A DNA stretch of 64,000 nt. Source: Vespula vulgaris. Its lineage: Eukaryota; Arthropoda; Insecta; Hymenoptera; Vespidae. Position 1 is the first letter of the stretch; each line of letters opens with the position of its first letter. The stretch lies in assembly GCF_905475345.1 (NCBI RefSeq), contig NC_066603.1, positions 186,001-250,000 on the forward strand. The letters are read 5' to 3'. Positions 51,171-63,400 of this stretch are shown here, piece by piece. The translations under genes were made by a program, and so were the position numbers. The notes under the pieces are model-generated. The model saw only the letters and a program-made list of their open reading frames with translations. It ran no database searches and was not told the origin of the DNA.

Positions 51171-51948
51171 TTCTCAACGATCTGTTTCTTCTCTTTTCTT
51201 CTTTTATTATTCTTCCAAGGAAAAGTTCTCCCTGACGATCGTACGACGTTGGACCGACGCGAGTAATTAGATAAAATCACTTTCGTTGTTCTTTGCGTTT
51301 CTTCATTATCTTTTTTTCTTTTCTCCTGAGCATCGTTTTCACGCGCGTGTTGCGCTCGCACACGCAGGTAGAGACACACGCGCACCCGACGACGACAACG
51401 TATATGAGAACAGTGAGTGATCTCTCTTTCGAAAGTCGAATCTCTGGTCGAGTGAGAAAACTAAAGGTAGGAGAAACTAAAAGAGGAGATTAACCGCGAA
51501 CAACCGATAGGACAAAGTTGGTCGATTTGTTTTTTACTACCTGACATTTCCTCGGGTCATTAGTAAAGTCGTTAAGTATCGATAGCATTAGGGAATCGGA
51601 ACAACACTTACGAGCTTTATCGTTACAAGTAAAAATTCGATCCCGGTCCGTTCCACGAGGAACCAAGATTTTTCCGTTAATCGCGATAAAACGAACCAAC
51701 AAACTCCGAACGAATTACATTCGTAAGCTTCCTCTCTGCGTTCTCGAGAAGGAAGGAAATAAAATAAATTATTCCGCGATACCTACGAAGCTAGATTGGA
51801 AGTACTGCTATCGAGCAGTCACGTAATTATCTTTAATAGGGTAAGTTCGATAAATTAGCCGGTAGATAAGGCTGGCACGAGACCGATCCTCGTGCTGAAA
51901 ACGTGACGTTGAACTCTCTCCGGTGTACCTTTGAAAATCTTAAAGCAT

Positions 51949-52014
51949 CAACGACGATCCAACGACGATCCAACGACGATCCAACGACGATCCAACGACG
52001 ATCTAACGACGGTC
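51949..52014. repeat. 11-bp minisatellite, six copies
   Basis: Five exact copies of CAACGACGATC (from 51949, 51960, 51971, 51982, 51993) and one diverged copy (52004-52014). Confidence 0.95.
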
Positions 52015-52605
52015 GAACGGCTAACGAGTATTAAGTTCTACTTCCGCTTTCCCTTCTTTCCCCGCGAAATCAATTAGACGCTCGTAAAAAACATTATTTT
52101 TTTCTCTGGTACTCTCGAGAAATAATTCGGAACTCTGTTCTTTTTGCTTAGAGCAAAGTATCTTTTTTTTTTATTTTATTTTTTTCGGAGATAATTCTTT
52201 GTAAGAATTCTTCAGCGTGCCTTAAATTCTAATCTTCGTGCACGATCTCGTGAGTTACGCTTCGTCCTTTCGAATTATCCTATCACGAGGAATCTCCTCT
52301 CTTTCTTTCACGTCGTTCTATTTCCTAGTCTCTATTTCTTTCTCCTCTTTTTTTCTCGTATTATTATTCATCCGCTGCTTCTCTCTGCTATTTCTCGCCG
52401 ATAACTCTGCCGAGAACCGAGCAAGACTTCTTTCTTTCCCTTTCTCTCTCGGTTTATCCCTTCCTTTTCCTGATTTATTATTCCCTCACGATCGTGTTCG
52501 CCTTTCAGACAAATCTTGCAATTTTCGTCGTTCGCCGAGTTCCTAGGCCCGTCCCAATCGTTATTAGTATTATCCTTGTTATTACTCCGTTTCTTCTCTC
52601 TCTGT

Positions 52606-52640
52606 CCCTTTCTCTCTCTCTCTCTCTGTCTCTCTCTTTC
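52606..52640. repeat. (TC)n microsatellite
   Basis: TC dinucleotides interrupted by TGTC variants. Confidence 0.85.
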
Positions 52641-54107
52641 CACCCACTAAAAGCTAGATCCAAATCAGACCGAGCTTCGCTCGTTCCTCAAATTGCTATT
52701 CCTTCGTTTCCATTCATATTCACCGAGAACGAGGAGGCGTCTAGTAGCTAACCGACATTTGCTTTTCTTCTTCTCTCTCTCTCTCTCTTTAACTCGAAAA
52801 ATATTGCTTCGACGATCTGAAATCGTCTTTTCGTCGAGTTTTTGACTCTGTTTTCGAACTATCGACAATTGTCCGATCAATCGTAAGTAGTGATATCTCT
52901 CTCTCTCTCTCTCGATCTCTTTCTTTCCACGTTTGACCAAAGCGACACGAAGAGTCGACCGCTCGATGCGGTTAATGCGAACGCACGAACGCGACTGTTC
53001 GCTCGTTGGTTCGCTCGCTTAGCAAGAACGTACAGAAATTCAACTTGTCGAACGAACGAAATAGGATAGGGAGAACGCGTCTCTTCCTTTCTCCAATAAA
53101 GCTTGGTCATTTCCACCCTACCTGCTTTATCCCTCCCCTCTTTTTTCTCCACGAGTCCTTTAGTATTTATAGCCTTTGCAGGAGGTAAGCCGGTTTTTAG
53201 CTCAACAACTTGCCATGATTTTTTTTTTGTGGCGAGGCTCGTTATACGGGTGGACGTTTGATATTTCAACTATATTTTAAGGAAAGAAATGTCAAGATAG
53301 AGGAAAGCGATTAAGAAGAATACTTCGGTCTCGACATTTATCGATTATTACTTTCTACTCGTTTACCTCTTCGTTTTCCTCTTATCTGTTATCGCGTAAT
53401 CGAGGAAATATCACAGCTGATCGGTATCGTACAGCGATTACATATGTCCAATAGGATGTAAAAATATTCCGACATTTTTTACGATACGGACATATTTTAT
53501 GGCATATAAAGTACGCGAAGAATATAACAAAAAATCTATTTTCGTTGTGGCAGCGATAAAAAATGCATAAAGAACTTTTTGAAAAGTTTGCATCAAGTTT
53601 TTATAAAAAAAATCTATTGCCTGCTTTTTTTTATTTTTTTTTAAATTCTCAATACGTAGTCGAAAATTCGGAGTACTTTTTTTATCCAGATTAAAAAAAG
53701 CCTTTGAATATTTTTCCGTCGCGTTGTATATATATATACTTTGAAACACTGCAGGTACGATTGAAATGTCGCGAGAACTCTTCCGTCCTATCGTGCATAT
53801 TACAAGCGTTATCGTTATTTTCGTGTAATCAGTAGACCAGTATCCGGTAGTTCGACGGTACGAATCGTCGTCTCGACGTTTATATCAGCGTTTCGCATTC
53901 TCTCTGCGTCGCATACGCATCGGGCAAATACAGAGGTAAGTTTGTGATGGTGGTAGGAACGCAAGAGCGTTCGCAACATTCAACTGCTATTAATTGTTGT
54001 CGCGCGCTCATTAATGCAATTAACAGGAATTATGTCCATTGAGGCAGGAAAATCTGCATGACCAATTGGACTTTATGGCTCAGCCAATTACCTTAACGAC
54101 GTATTCT

Positions 54108-54133
54108 GTCTCTCTCTCTCTCTCTCTCTCTCT
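54108..54133. repeat. (TC)n microsatellite
   Basis: About 12 TC units, intergenic. Confidence 0.9.
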
Positions 54134-57100
54134 TTTTTACACATTTATCATCGATCACACATTATCCACATTCGAGGAGCAAACCTCTTTCGTTTCCTAT
54201 TATTTTTTCTTCGCCTAGTTGCATCGAGATATTCTCCAATAAAATGAAAAGGAAACAACGACGAGTTCGATCGCTTCCTTCCGAGCTTTCCTCATCTCCA
54301 AACTATCTCTTTCTACTCCCTTAACCTCCTTTTCTTTATCTCCTCCCGCGTCTCTACCTCGTTTCTTCCCCATAGGGGGAATATTTTCTTCCTTTCGTTT
54401 TTTTTCCCTTCCTTATTTCTTCCAGCATTCTCATCTCCACGTGCTCTCTTACGAGTCATTATCCTCCGGCCTTTTGTTCTTCCTTTCTTTTATATTCGTC
54501 TTTGACAGTACGGATCTCTCGATGGGACTTTGGAAAACATCGAAGCTCCAGCTTCTTTCGAATTTCCACGATTCTATCGAATTTTCACGAACGTTGCTCG
54601 ATCAGCAAGCGGAATAAAAGAAGATGGAAAAGATCGAAAGTAATGAGATCGAATGAGAACAACTGCTCTGATGTCATCGGTTCATTGATTAAATTCTCTA
54701 AACGTTACGTAAAATGATATGTTTCAAAGATCTTTCGTAACGAGTAAAAATATCGATTTATGAGAGACTCCCTGGATGTTTGAGTCATAAACTCTGTAAA
54801 AACACGTAGAGTTTCTCGTTTTACTAACGAGAAACGATCGTACGCTCCACTCCATAGAGATAACAGGTGAACGAGGAGACGATAAATGAAAAAATGGAGA
54901 AATACAGAAAGCGTAAATAGAAAAAGGGATGGGTGCGGTTAAAATACACGGATATCTACATATGTCTATTTTTCGCGACGCCTGGAAATCCCTAATGCGT
55001 TAAGGCGTGTATTCTTATTCCGTGCGGAGCGATGCATGCTCGAGGACTATCCAGACCGGGTATACGCGTACTCGCTTAATGTATACCTTTCTTCTCTCCA
55101 AGTAAAATAATTAAATCAAGACGGTAAGTGGGTGGGTTTGCGCGCTCTCGGAAACACGCGAAGCACGCACGTACTCGTAAATTTCTTGGCGCATCGGCAC
55201 AATGAGAAATAGCTTTTACGATTTCCTAATAAAACGCAAGAAACAAACGAACGATCGAGACGAACGATTCGATTCGTCGAAGCTTCGACACCGTACCTAT
55301 ATCGCCTAAACAAATGTAGTTCATGCTCCGTAAAGTTGGCCAAGGGTAAAAATCGGTAACGGAAGATGAAGATAGCGCGGTTTGGTTAGTCCGTAACGAG
55401 CTAAGCGAGGTAGGTCGCTGCCTTTCGTCCTTGTATTCGAAAGCTCGATCGATAATCTAATAGTAATTAACGACTTTGATAGATCCTCTCGACTTCGAAA
55501 AGGCAAGAAGATGGCCGAAGAAATTTATCGAGTTGAAGAACTCTTCGGGAAGCAATAAACCTTCCTCGCTTATATCGCTACAGAGTACTGTCGAGGCCTA
55601 GCTCGCTTACCTCCCGATGCTGGCTAGACCCGTATACGCGTAGATATATACGTTAGAAACGAATTATAAATCGTTTTACGTTGTCACCGATTTCAATACT
55701 TTCCGACGCGATAACCTCCGAGTGGAAAATTTTGGGAAATTTTTGTCCCTCCTTCTTCCATATCTCCCACGTCTTAGTCCAGCTAGGAGGAGGAGGAGGA
55801 GGTCGTGTCCCTTTACTCTCGATCGCTTAACTTGCAAATTTCTTTTAAATAAAGAACAGTTCTTATCTCGGCAATTCTTTCTCGTAATACTTTCGTTTAA
55901 ACTCTGTCGTTAGATCCAACTCGCATCATGGTAACGTTTCCCGCGAGTTCCATTGAAAATGTCGTTGGGCAAACAAACGAGACGATTAAACGAAATTACA
56001 GGAACGGCGACGACGACGACGACGACGATTCCGGGGCGCTATTCTCCGGCGACCTACAAGAATGAAAGATCCCGCCAAGAGCATAATATTTCATCTCGGT
56101 GCAAATACGTATTCCCAAGGAAGGACCGATTTTGACCAAACAAAACTGCTTGATTAATTTCATAAAAAGTAGCTACTCGAACGGATTGCGCGGGATACGA
56201 CACCCGCGTGAACAATGGCGCGTCAAATTGGAAAGTATTTTTATTAGGAGGAAATGAAAAAACTTTTTCCGTCGGACGCAAAAACATTTATGTAAAATAA
56301 AAGAAAAACTAGCTAACGATAGAGACAGTGAAGTACGCTCTCTTGCATTCGGGCTACCGTTTAAAACAGGAAGAAACGAGCTCTCTTAAAGAAGAAGGAA
56401 GGATGAAGAAAAGGAGGATCGCGCTACGAATAGGATTTATACGAATGCGAATAAAGAGGACGCGTTCGCGGGGCAAAAAGAAAAAAGAAAAAGAGTCGGA
56501 GCAAGCGATGCTCAAGAAAAGCTCGTTGAAAAAAATGTTTCAGCTTGCATGCGAAGCGATGCAAGAGAAGGGAAGAAGAAAGAGAAGAAGGAGAGTGGAA
56601 AGCTCGAACGTATCGCTGAACAACGAAAATGCAGCGTGGCACGGATTTGCCCTCTAGACGGCCCTATCCTCGTTCGCCATTATGTGCCCTTCGCGCATCG
56701 CCGACTTTGCCCATTCTGCTCGCGAATCTCAGGGCGAAGCGCCACGTAGAATGGAAAGTAACGATCTAAGAAAGAGAGAGAGAGAGAGAGAGAGAAAGCG
56801 AGTCGAAGGGTTTTTCGAGTTAAGAAGTTAAGAGAATTCCGCGACTACACTTTTGTGGGAAACGTCTTCCGAAATTGTCCTTCCAACCGGAAATACTTGT
56901 ACGTAAGGATAGAAATTCTCTTCTTCTTCTTCTTCTTCGTACTTGTTCGCCTTTGTAGAAATAAAACGGGACTACGCCAATGCATTTCTCTTCCTTGTCC
57001 TTTCCCACTTCCATAATTTTACGATTCCTGAAGGTTGATTAATAAGTTGGCAACTCCTCGCCTACGAGAATCTCGCTTTTTTCTCATCATTGTCTCCGTC

Positions 57101-57200
57101 GTTCTCCTGCTCTCGTCCTCGTCTCTTTTGCTAGCCATGAAATGAGACTTCAAGTTGACAAGCCCAAAGAAGAAGCGGCCAACCTTCTTCTTCCTCCTTA

Positions 57201-57225
57201 TCCTTCCTTCCTTCCTTCCTTCCTT
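57201..57225. repeat. (CTTC)6 tetranucleotide repeat
   Basis: Six CTTC/TTCC units in a longer pyrimidine-only stretch. Confidence 0.9.
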
Positions 57226-60200
57226 TCCCCTAACGTTCTACTTGGTTTTGTTTAAAGCAGAGAGGAGAACCCGAGAGGATATTTAGCATTTCCGACTGCT
57301 CTCCTCCTTCTCCTCCAGCCTGCTACTATCTGAGAACTCTCTCGAATACTTAACGGATCCTTTAAATAATCAAACGGAATAATAGAAATGGAGAAATAAA
57401 TAAAGAAGCGAGGCGTTGTACGCCGAAGAAACGGTAGGACCCTTTGAGAGGTTTCTTTGAAAAGCAAGAGTACCAAACGACGAAATGAATCCTCTTCCGT
57501 AAATTCCTTAAACGTTTCGAACGTTTGCTATTCATCGGCTGATACAACGGTCTCATAAATATTCATCGTCAACCCTCGAAAACTAGAGACATCCCGGGTT
57601 TCTATATCGAATTTAAAGGAGAAAAGGGAGAGATAAAAACAATCCGAGCACAATCACCGACGCATCCTTCGAGCGAAGATAATTTTAGTAATTTCGAAAT
57701 CACTACCATCTGGTAGCACGCACCGCCGATCGTCTTATTTCCTCTTCGCGAGCTTCGAAAGCAGGAAAATCCTGATTTTGGCGAGGTTCCAACGTTCGTA
57801 GAAAATTTACGCGAAGATCCTAACGAAGTTTCGCGCATAAACGATCGATTCCAAACGCCTCGTTCCTATCGTTGGTCTCGAATCGCCATCTCTTTTTTGC
57901 GATCGATCGAGGTCGAAAAAAAGGAAAAAAAAAAAACAATGAAAAAGGAAAAAGATAAACAAAATGTTCTCCATTGTATCGTACCTAACACATTTTCATT
58001 AACAATGGGCTTGTCTATCTCGTGCCTATCCGTGATAAAATCAATGGAAAAATTCAAACGGATACGTACCTGCTAGTCGCACGCACGAATTCTCAAGAGG
58101 TTCCAACGACCATGAGAATATAAGCGAGAGTGATTAATCTCAATGCTCGTCAACGCCCACCGTATATGTATATGACGTTGCCACTTGAGGGTATTAGCGT
58201 AAAGAGGACGCGAACGGGGTTGAACGCGACTAATCGTTCCAACCCTCCGTCAGCCGACCTTTCTCTCTCTCTCTCTCTCCCTCTCCCTCGCTCTTGGCCC
58301 CGCTGTTCTTAATTTTACCGGACGAATTTCGACCTCCCTACATCATGGAAATGGATACTACCCTTTTCGTGCAAATTGAGATCGTGCATCTTCCAACGCG
58401 ACACTCGACCCAAATTCCACCACCCTTCTTACTCCCTTTCGTGTTTTTAACCTTTACCTCGAGCCCAGATTTCATTTGCATTCATCGCGACAGACGGACG
58501 GATCGAGAACTCTACTTTTATTTTTTCCCTCCCTTTTTTTTGTGCGTTTACAAGGTGAACGAGGTATTTACGTTATGGATCAAATATTTGCTTCGAAAGG
58601 AAATCAACAGAGAGCCATAACGCGTCAATCAACCAGCTAGGCTCCGTAGTCGGCACGGACGTAGTCAACAGGCTGTTTTTTTCTCTCTTTCTTTATCCCT
58701 CGCACACAATTAATTTATCGAGTTTACTCGGGCATTAAGGACTCGCGACAACGACATCTCTTTCGTTATTTCTTCACCCTTACTTCTCCATCATCCATCG
58801 CGTCGCCGATAATGATATCGAGAGTCAATTAGGAGCCAAGAACGTTGGCGTGTTTTCACGGTTAAAGCTTGTTCCGTTTTTTCTTTTTATTCTACCGCGA
58901 AAATCGATTCATCTTGTTCGGCCCGCTGGAAAGAATTATTTATACCTTCGTTTCAACGACGATTTTCGGCGTTTGCTCGATACGAGCTGACACGTTCGTT
59001 GATCGCAAGAGCGAGCCTCGAATCATAGAGTTATTCTCGCGCGAAGATAAATTTTCTAGAAACGATGATTGGAATTAGAAAAAGAGAAAAGAGAGAAACA
59101 AAGATAGAGGGAAACGAATTGATACGAAAATATACGAGGGCATAAAAAAAGAAGTGTTATTGTTTGCGATAACCTTGTGTCCGAAACGACAGCGATAAAT
59201 AAATATAGAATTTGTCGGGATTAACGTAGACGAAGTCGGATAAAGGTGGAAAGGAGGAGGGTAAACTACTGGCGCTTCTCGTCTTCATAGGAACCTCCCT
59301 TGCTCTCACAATTCCACTATCTCCGTTCGAAAGCGTCGCTAACGAAGATTTATCGGGGTCAGCAACGAGTTACGAGAGATAAAAGCGGTAGGAGTGTATC
59401 GGATATGCTCGTCCCGGCGCACGGTTAAACGAATAGTAAACGCAACCCAGACGCAATCTCGAAGCAACCTCCTTTGATCGGAAGATGCAACGTCTGAGAA
59501 TCAAGACGGGCGACTCTTCGTTAAGAACGCCGATATCGCGGATCCTTCGTTCGTATAATTACGTTCGTCGTTGGAACGCGGCGATTATTATTGTTTACTC
59601 GGATACAAATTTATAGGCGCAATTCGTAATTTTCCAAATCGTTACGATCGACGATTAATTATTATCGACGCTATTAGTTCCCGGAAGTTGTGCATATTAC
59701 GTTGCAACTACACATTATTACGGACAGACACCGCGAATAGATTATAAGGAAATTGCCGCCGTTGCGTCATTATACCTTTTATTAAAGAAGAGAAAAGCAG
59801 ACATCGATCAAGATTCGTCTCGATCGAATTTCCAAAGATTTCGTAATTAGCATTACTTCGAATTTCACTCGGACGTAACGTCGACAACGGATATATTTCC
59901 AATCGCTCGCGAAGAAGAAAGTATGTCGTAGAGAATCTTTCTTATATCGGCGATCGCAAATATTTGTGGTCGGTCTGTAAAGGAAAAAGGAAAAGAAGCG
60001 GAAAGAAGGAAATAATTTGATAATTTTCTTACCGGGTCTCGGTAAAGAAGTCGACGGTCTTCGGGTTGGTATTTTCGACGCTAGGTGACAGCATACGCCG
60101 GACGAAGCCAGACGAGCGCAACGGCATTAGTCATCGTATCGCGCACCAGGTGGTAGCTTTTTCCGAGAAATCTTAAATCGTCGATCGCCATTGTCTTCGA

Positions 60201-61913
60201 GTTGCTGATAAAATCAAAGATTACTTATCGATCGCTCCCACGCACGCACTCACACACGCGCATTTCTCTATGCGCTTTTTTCAAACGCCATGCACACGCT
60301 ACGCGACTGGATATTCGACGAAGCACTTTGTATGTTTTAGGCTCAACGCGATAAAAAAAAAAAAGAAGACAAGATTGATAACGAGCGACGAAACAAGAAA
60401 CGTAACAAAAAGCGATCGAGAAAGAGTTTATCGCGACGAATGCGCGAACGACGTCAGGATTCGCGCCACTTTTAGGTTACCGGACAACGCGAATTCGTTG
60501 AGGCGTTCGTTGTTAACGTCGATCGAAGGTTAAAGTCGTCACGAGGCATAACACTTTTACTTTGCCAAGTTAACGCGGGAGGATATCAATCGGCTGCGGT
60601 ACTCTTCGCATTCGCCAAAGAAAATTTCAACGGCTTTACCGCTTCGCGTCGAAACCGTGCTCGCGGTAAATTCGAAACTAACGAACTTGGCCGAACGAAG
60701 TCGACTCGGTAAGCGATAGAAGAAAGATGGCGCTACTTCTCGACAGAGTCGAACGTAATTGCGACACGAGGATCGACGTATCGAAACGAGGTACTCGTAT
60801 ATCGTTCGAAGGAAGAAAAAGAAAGAAAAAGTTTGTCTATCGAGGGAAAAAGAAAATTTGCGTGCGACAAAAGGAGGCTCCCTCTGTCACCGTCCGTCCT
60901 TGTCTCTCTCCCTCCAACGTTCCTCGACATCTTCAGAGCGCATCGACTTCGTTTTCTCGAACGAGTTTCGACTCTTTGCAGTCGATAGCAATGCCTGCCG
61001 TATTTCTGTCATCGTTGCACTTGTGATGTGCCTCGAGAGATCGTCGCGTACGTTCTATTCGCTCTTTGTTGCATTCATCGTCAAGAAGTAGGTCTGTTTG
61101 TTGGCACGAGAAACGAAAATCGAGGTGGTCTGTCAACGCGCTTCGCTATAGCGTGAAAAAGGGGGAGAGGAGCATCGTGCGACGATCGGCTTCGAGCGTT
61201 TTTATCCGAGACGAGATAGTAAGACAGCTCGGATAAAATGAAGTGACCATAAGGAAGATCGAGGGAGGCAAACGTCGACGTTATTCCCGACGGGTAAAGA
61301 GCGACGAAGATCTCGAGTCGGACAAACGAGGGTTCTCGAAACGGACGTAGTCGTCTCCAGCGAAGCTTCACCGTGTCCCGTTCTTCCATAACGAGTGCTC
61401 GAGAAAGTAGTCGTCGAGCGTGTCAACGTCCTCTCTTCCGTCCGTTATTTTTCTTGGAGCAATATCTCGAGCGGTTTGCGACTCGTATCCGGTCGTGTAC
61501 GAGATAAACTCGCAAAGACGACCCTGAATAATGCGGCGAGAAGTACGTCTCGCGATAAAAGAGCGTGCATCTCGGAACGATTCCAAAAGATTTCCGTGAT
61601 CTTCGCCGCCGACGTAAAGAAACGGATTCGTAGGAGGATCGAAGAGGGGACGAGGATTTCGATAGCGCAAAAGGGGCGAGAGAGGGGAAGGATTTGAAAG
61701 AGAAGGACGAAAAGGGAGTGGATAAAGAGGAGTGAGAGAGCGAGCGAGCGAGCTAGAGAGAGAGAGAGAGAGGGAGAGAGAAACGTCGATCGCGGTCGTA
61801 GGACGATGTTGGCCTTCCGCAGCGCGAAGGAAAATCTCGTAACCGACGCAGTGACGTCGTCGTGAGGGGCTCGTCTCCTTGATACCCGAGGCACGAAACG
61901 TGCCGTTTCTTCG

Positions 61914-61964
61914 ATGTCGAACATGTTTGGCTGTCCTAGAGAGGCCGTGCGAGTCAAAGTGAAG
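61914..61964 (+). CDS. TBC1D25: TBC1D25, coding exon 1
   Basis: Seventeen codons ending VRVKVK, the first strand of the PB1-like domain. Donor AAG|GTACGA, phase 0. Shorter N-terminus than the human protein, which has an acidic/Ala-rich leader. Confidence 0.85.
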
Positions 61965-63367
61965 GTACGAACTTTTCTTCTTCGACTTTTTAACCTTATA
62001 CTTTCCCGCTTTTTTCTTTTTCTCCCCCCCCCCCATCGCTTCGCCAATGCTGCCTACGCCATTGGGAAAATTGTTGTTCTTGAGAGAATATTCACGATAC
62101 GTGGCTTAGCCGAGTGCAATAATCGAAAACGGCGAGTCCTGCGAATCGGATCCTTCGTCGATTCGTCGTTTCCATGCGAGCGAGAAAGATGGCCGGTTAA
62201 CGACGCGGAGTTTTTCCTTTTTAACTCGTTACCATCCAGGAAACGCGGAAACTCTCCTAGGAGAGTTCCGACCTTCGCTAAAGGAAAATATTTCGGTCGT
62301 ATCGATCCGCTCTCTTACCTTCGTGCGCTCGCCAAGGATCCGAAATTAGCGCCTCCGCGATACTGCCTACCATTATCGCCACCCTCCCACCGAGCTGCGT
62401 CAACGCGTAAATGGAAAGCCTTTTTTGGGAAACGAGTTCTTTGAGCGCGAATGCGTCCACCTCTATGCATCACTCCTACTACTTACGTTTTATTCGGCGT
62501 TTTATCGAGGACGCGCAATTTTAACCGCGCTTCTTTTCGCAATGCGTCCGTCCGAACGAATTGCGAAAGACAAAAGCCGTCGTAAAGATAAAACTCGACG
62601 ACCGTTCGAACCCTCGACTCGCGATCTCCGATTAAATCGATTCGGCGATCGAGGCTACTTGGCGGCAACCACGTCTAGTTGATCTAGGATACGTTTCTTT
62701 CGTCGCTCGAAAAACGTTCGATTCCCTGCACGCGCCTAATTATAAACTCGTTAATCCTTATCCGCATCGACGGGAACGTGACTCTTATGTAAAGAAGATC
62801 AACGGGATTAAGACGATTCTTTAAAAGGATATCGAATAATTTCTCTTTCTTTCTTGCGCAGAAATGCGAGACCAGGCACCAACCGGAATATCGAAAATTC
62901 AGCGTCGATCCGCAGATAACGTCGATCGAAGTTCTTCAAAGTATACTCATCAAGGCATTCGATATCAAAGGGTGAGCCGCAACGCGACGATTACAAAAGT
63001 ATCGAAATAAGATCTATGTTTTAATCGTACGGGTTATATCCGATATGTGTTATATCTTGGATGTATAGATACATGTTATATCTGAGCGTGCTAACGAAGG
63101 CTCGCTTCTCGAGCAAAGATAATTACTCTTCGCTCAACGAGTTACAAAGCGACGCGATAAAATCATTGGATTCGAGACGTACCAATTAAACGTTTCCTTC
63201 CTCTTGCAGGGAGTTTACCGTTTCGTATCGAGCGATAGACGATTATGGCTCGGAAACGTATCTGTTCCTTCTCTCCGATTGGGACTTGGACGCCGCGTTC
63301 ATCAGGTAAGCGCCAGATAATAATATTCTCAAGACGATAATCGAAACGATAAGACGAACGATGAACT

Positions 63368-63400
<33 letters not shown>

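Larger units (their letters stand above)
51171..61913. other. 10.7 kb gene-free interval between divergent genes
   Basis: The receptor and TBC1D25 point away from each other here, so both promoters and any upstream untranslated exons should lie inside. It contains an 11-bp minisatellite (51949-52014), TC tracts (52606-52640, 54108-54133), a GAC repeat (56008-56029), a CTTC repeat (57201-57225) and a GA tract (61757-61776). Open frames up to about 220 codons are Arg/Ser-rich, often crossing GA repeats, and not recognisable. Confidence 0.7.

Noticed and set aside
56328..56657. Lys/Arg-rich 109-codon plus-strand frame in the intergenic interval
   Set aside because: Composition follows a purine-rich tract; no domain and no supporting splice partners.
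61368..62047. Two overlapping minus-strand open frames of 222 and 200 codons, antisense to TBC1D25 exon 1
   Set aside because: Both cross a GA repeat (Ser-Leu runs) and have no recognisable domain. The plus strand holds a real exon here; CpG-rich DNA lacks stops.
61914..62444. 176-codon reading of TBC1D25 exon 1 without splicing
   Set aside because: Only the first 17 codons match the family; the rest is intron read-through.
62586..62606. GTTCGAACCC resembling a tRNA T-arm
   Set aside because: Flanking bases do not form the T stem, and no acceptor or anticodon arm is present.
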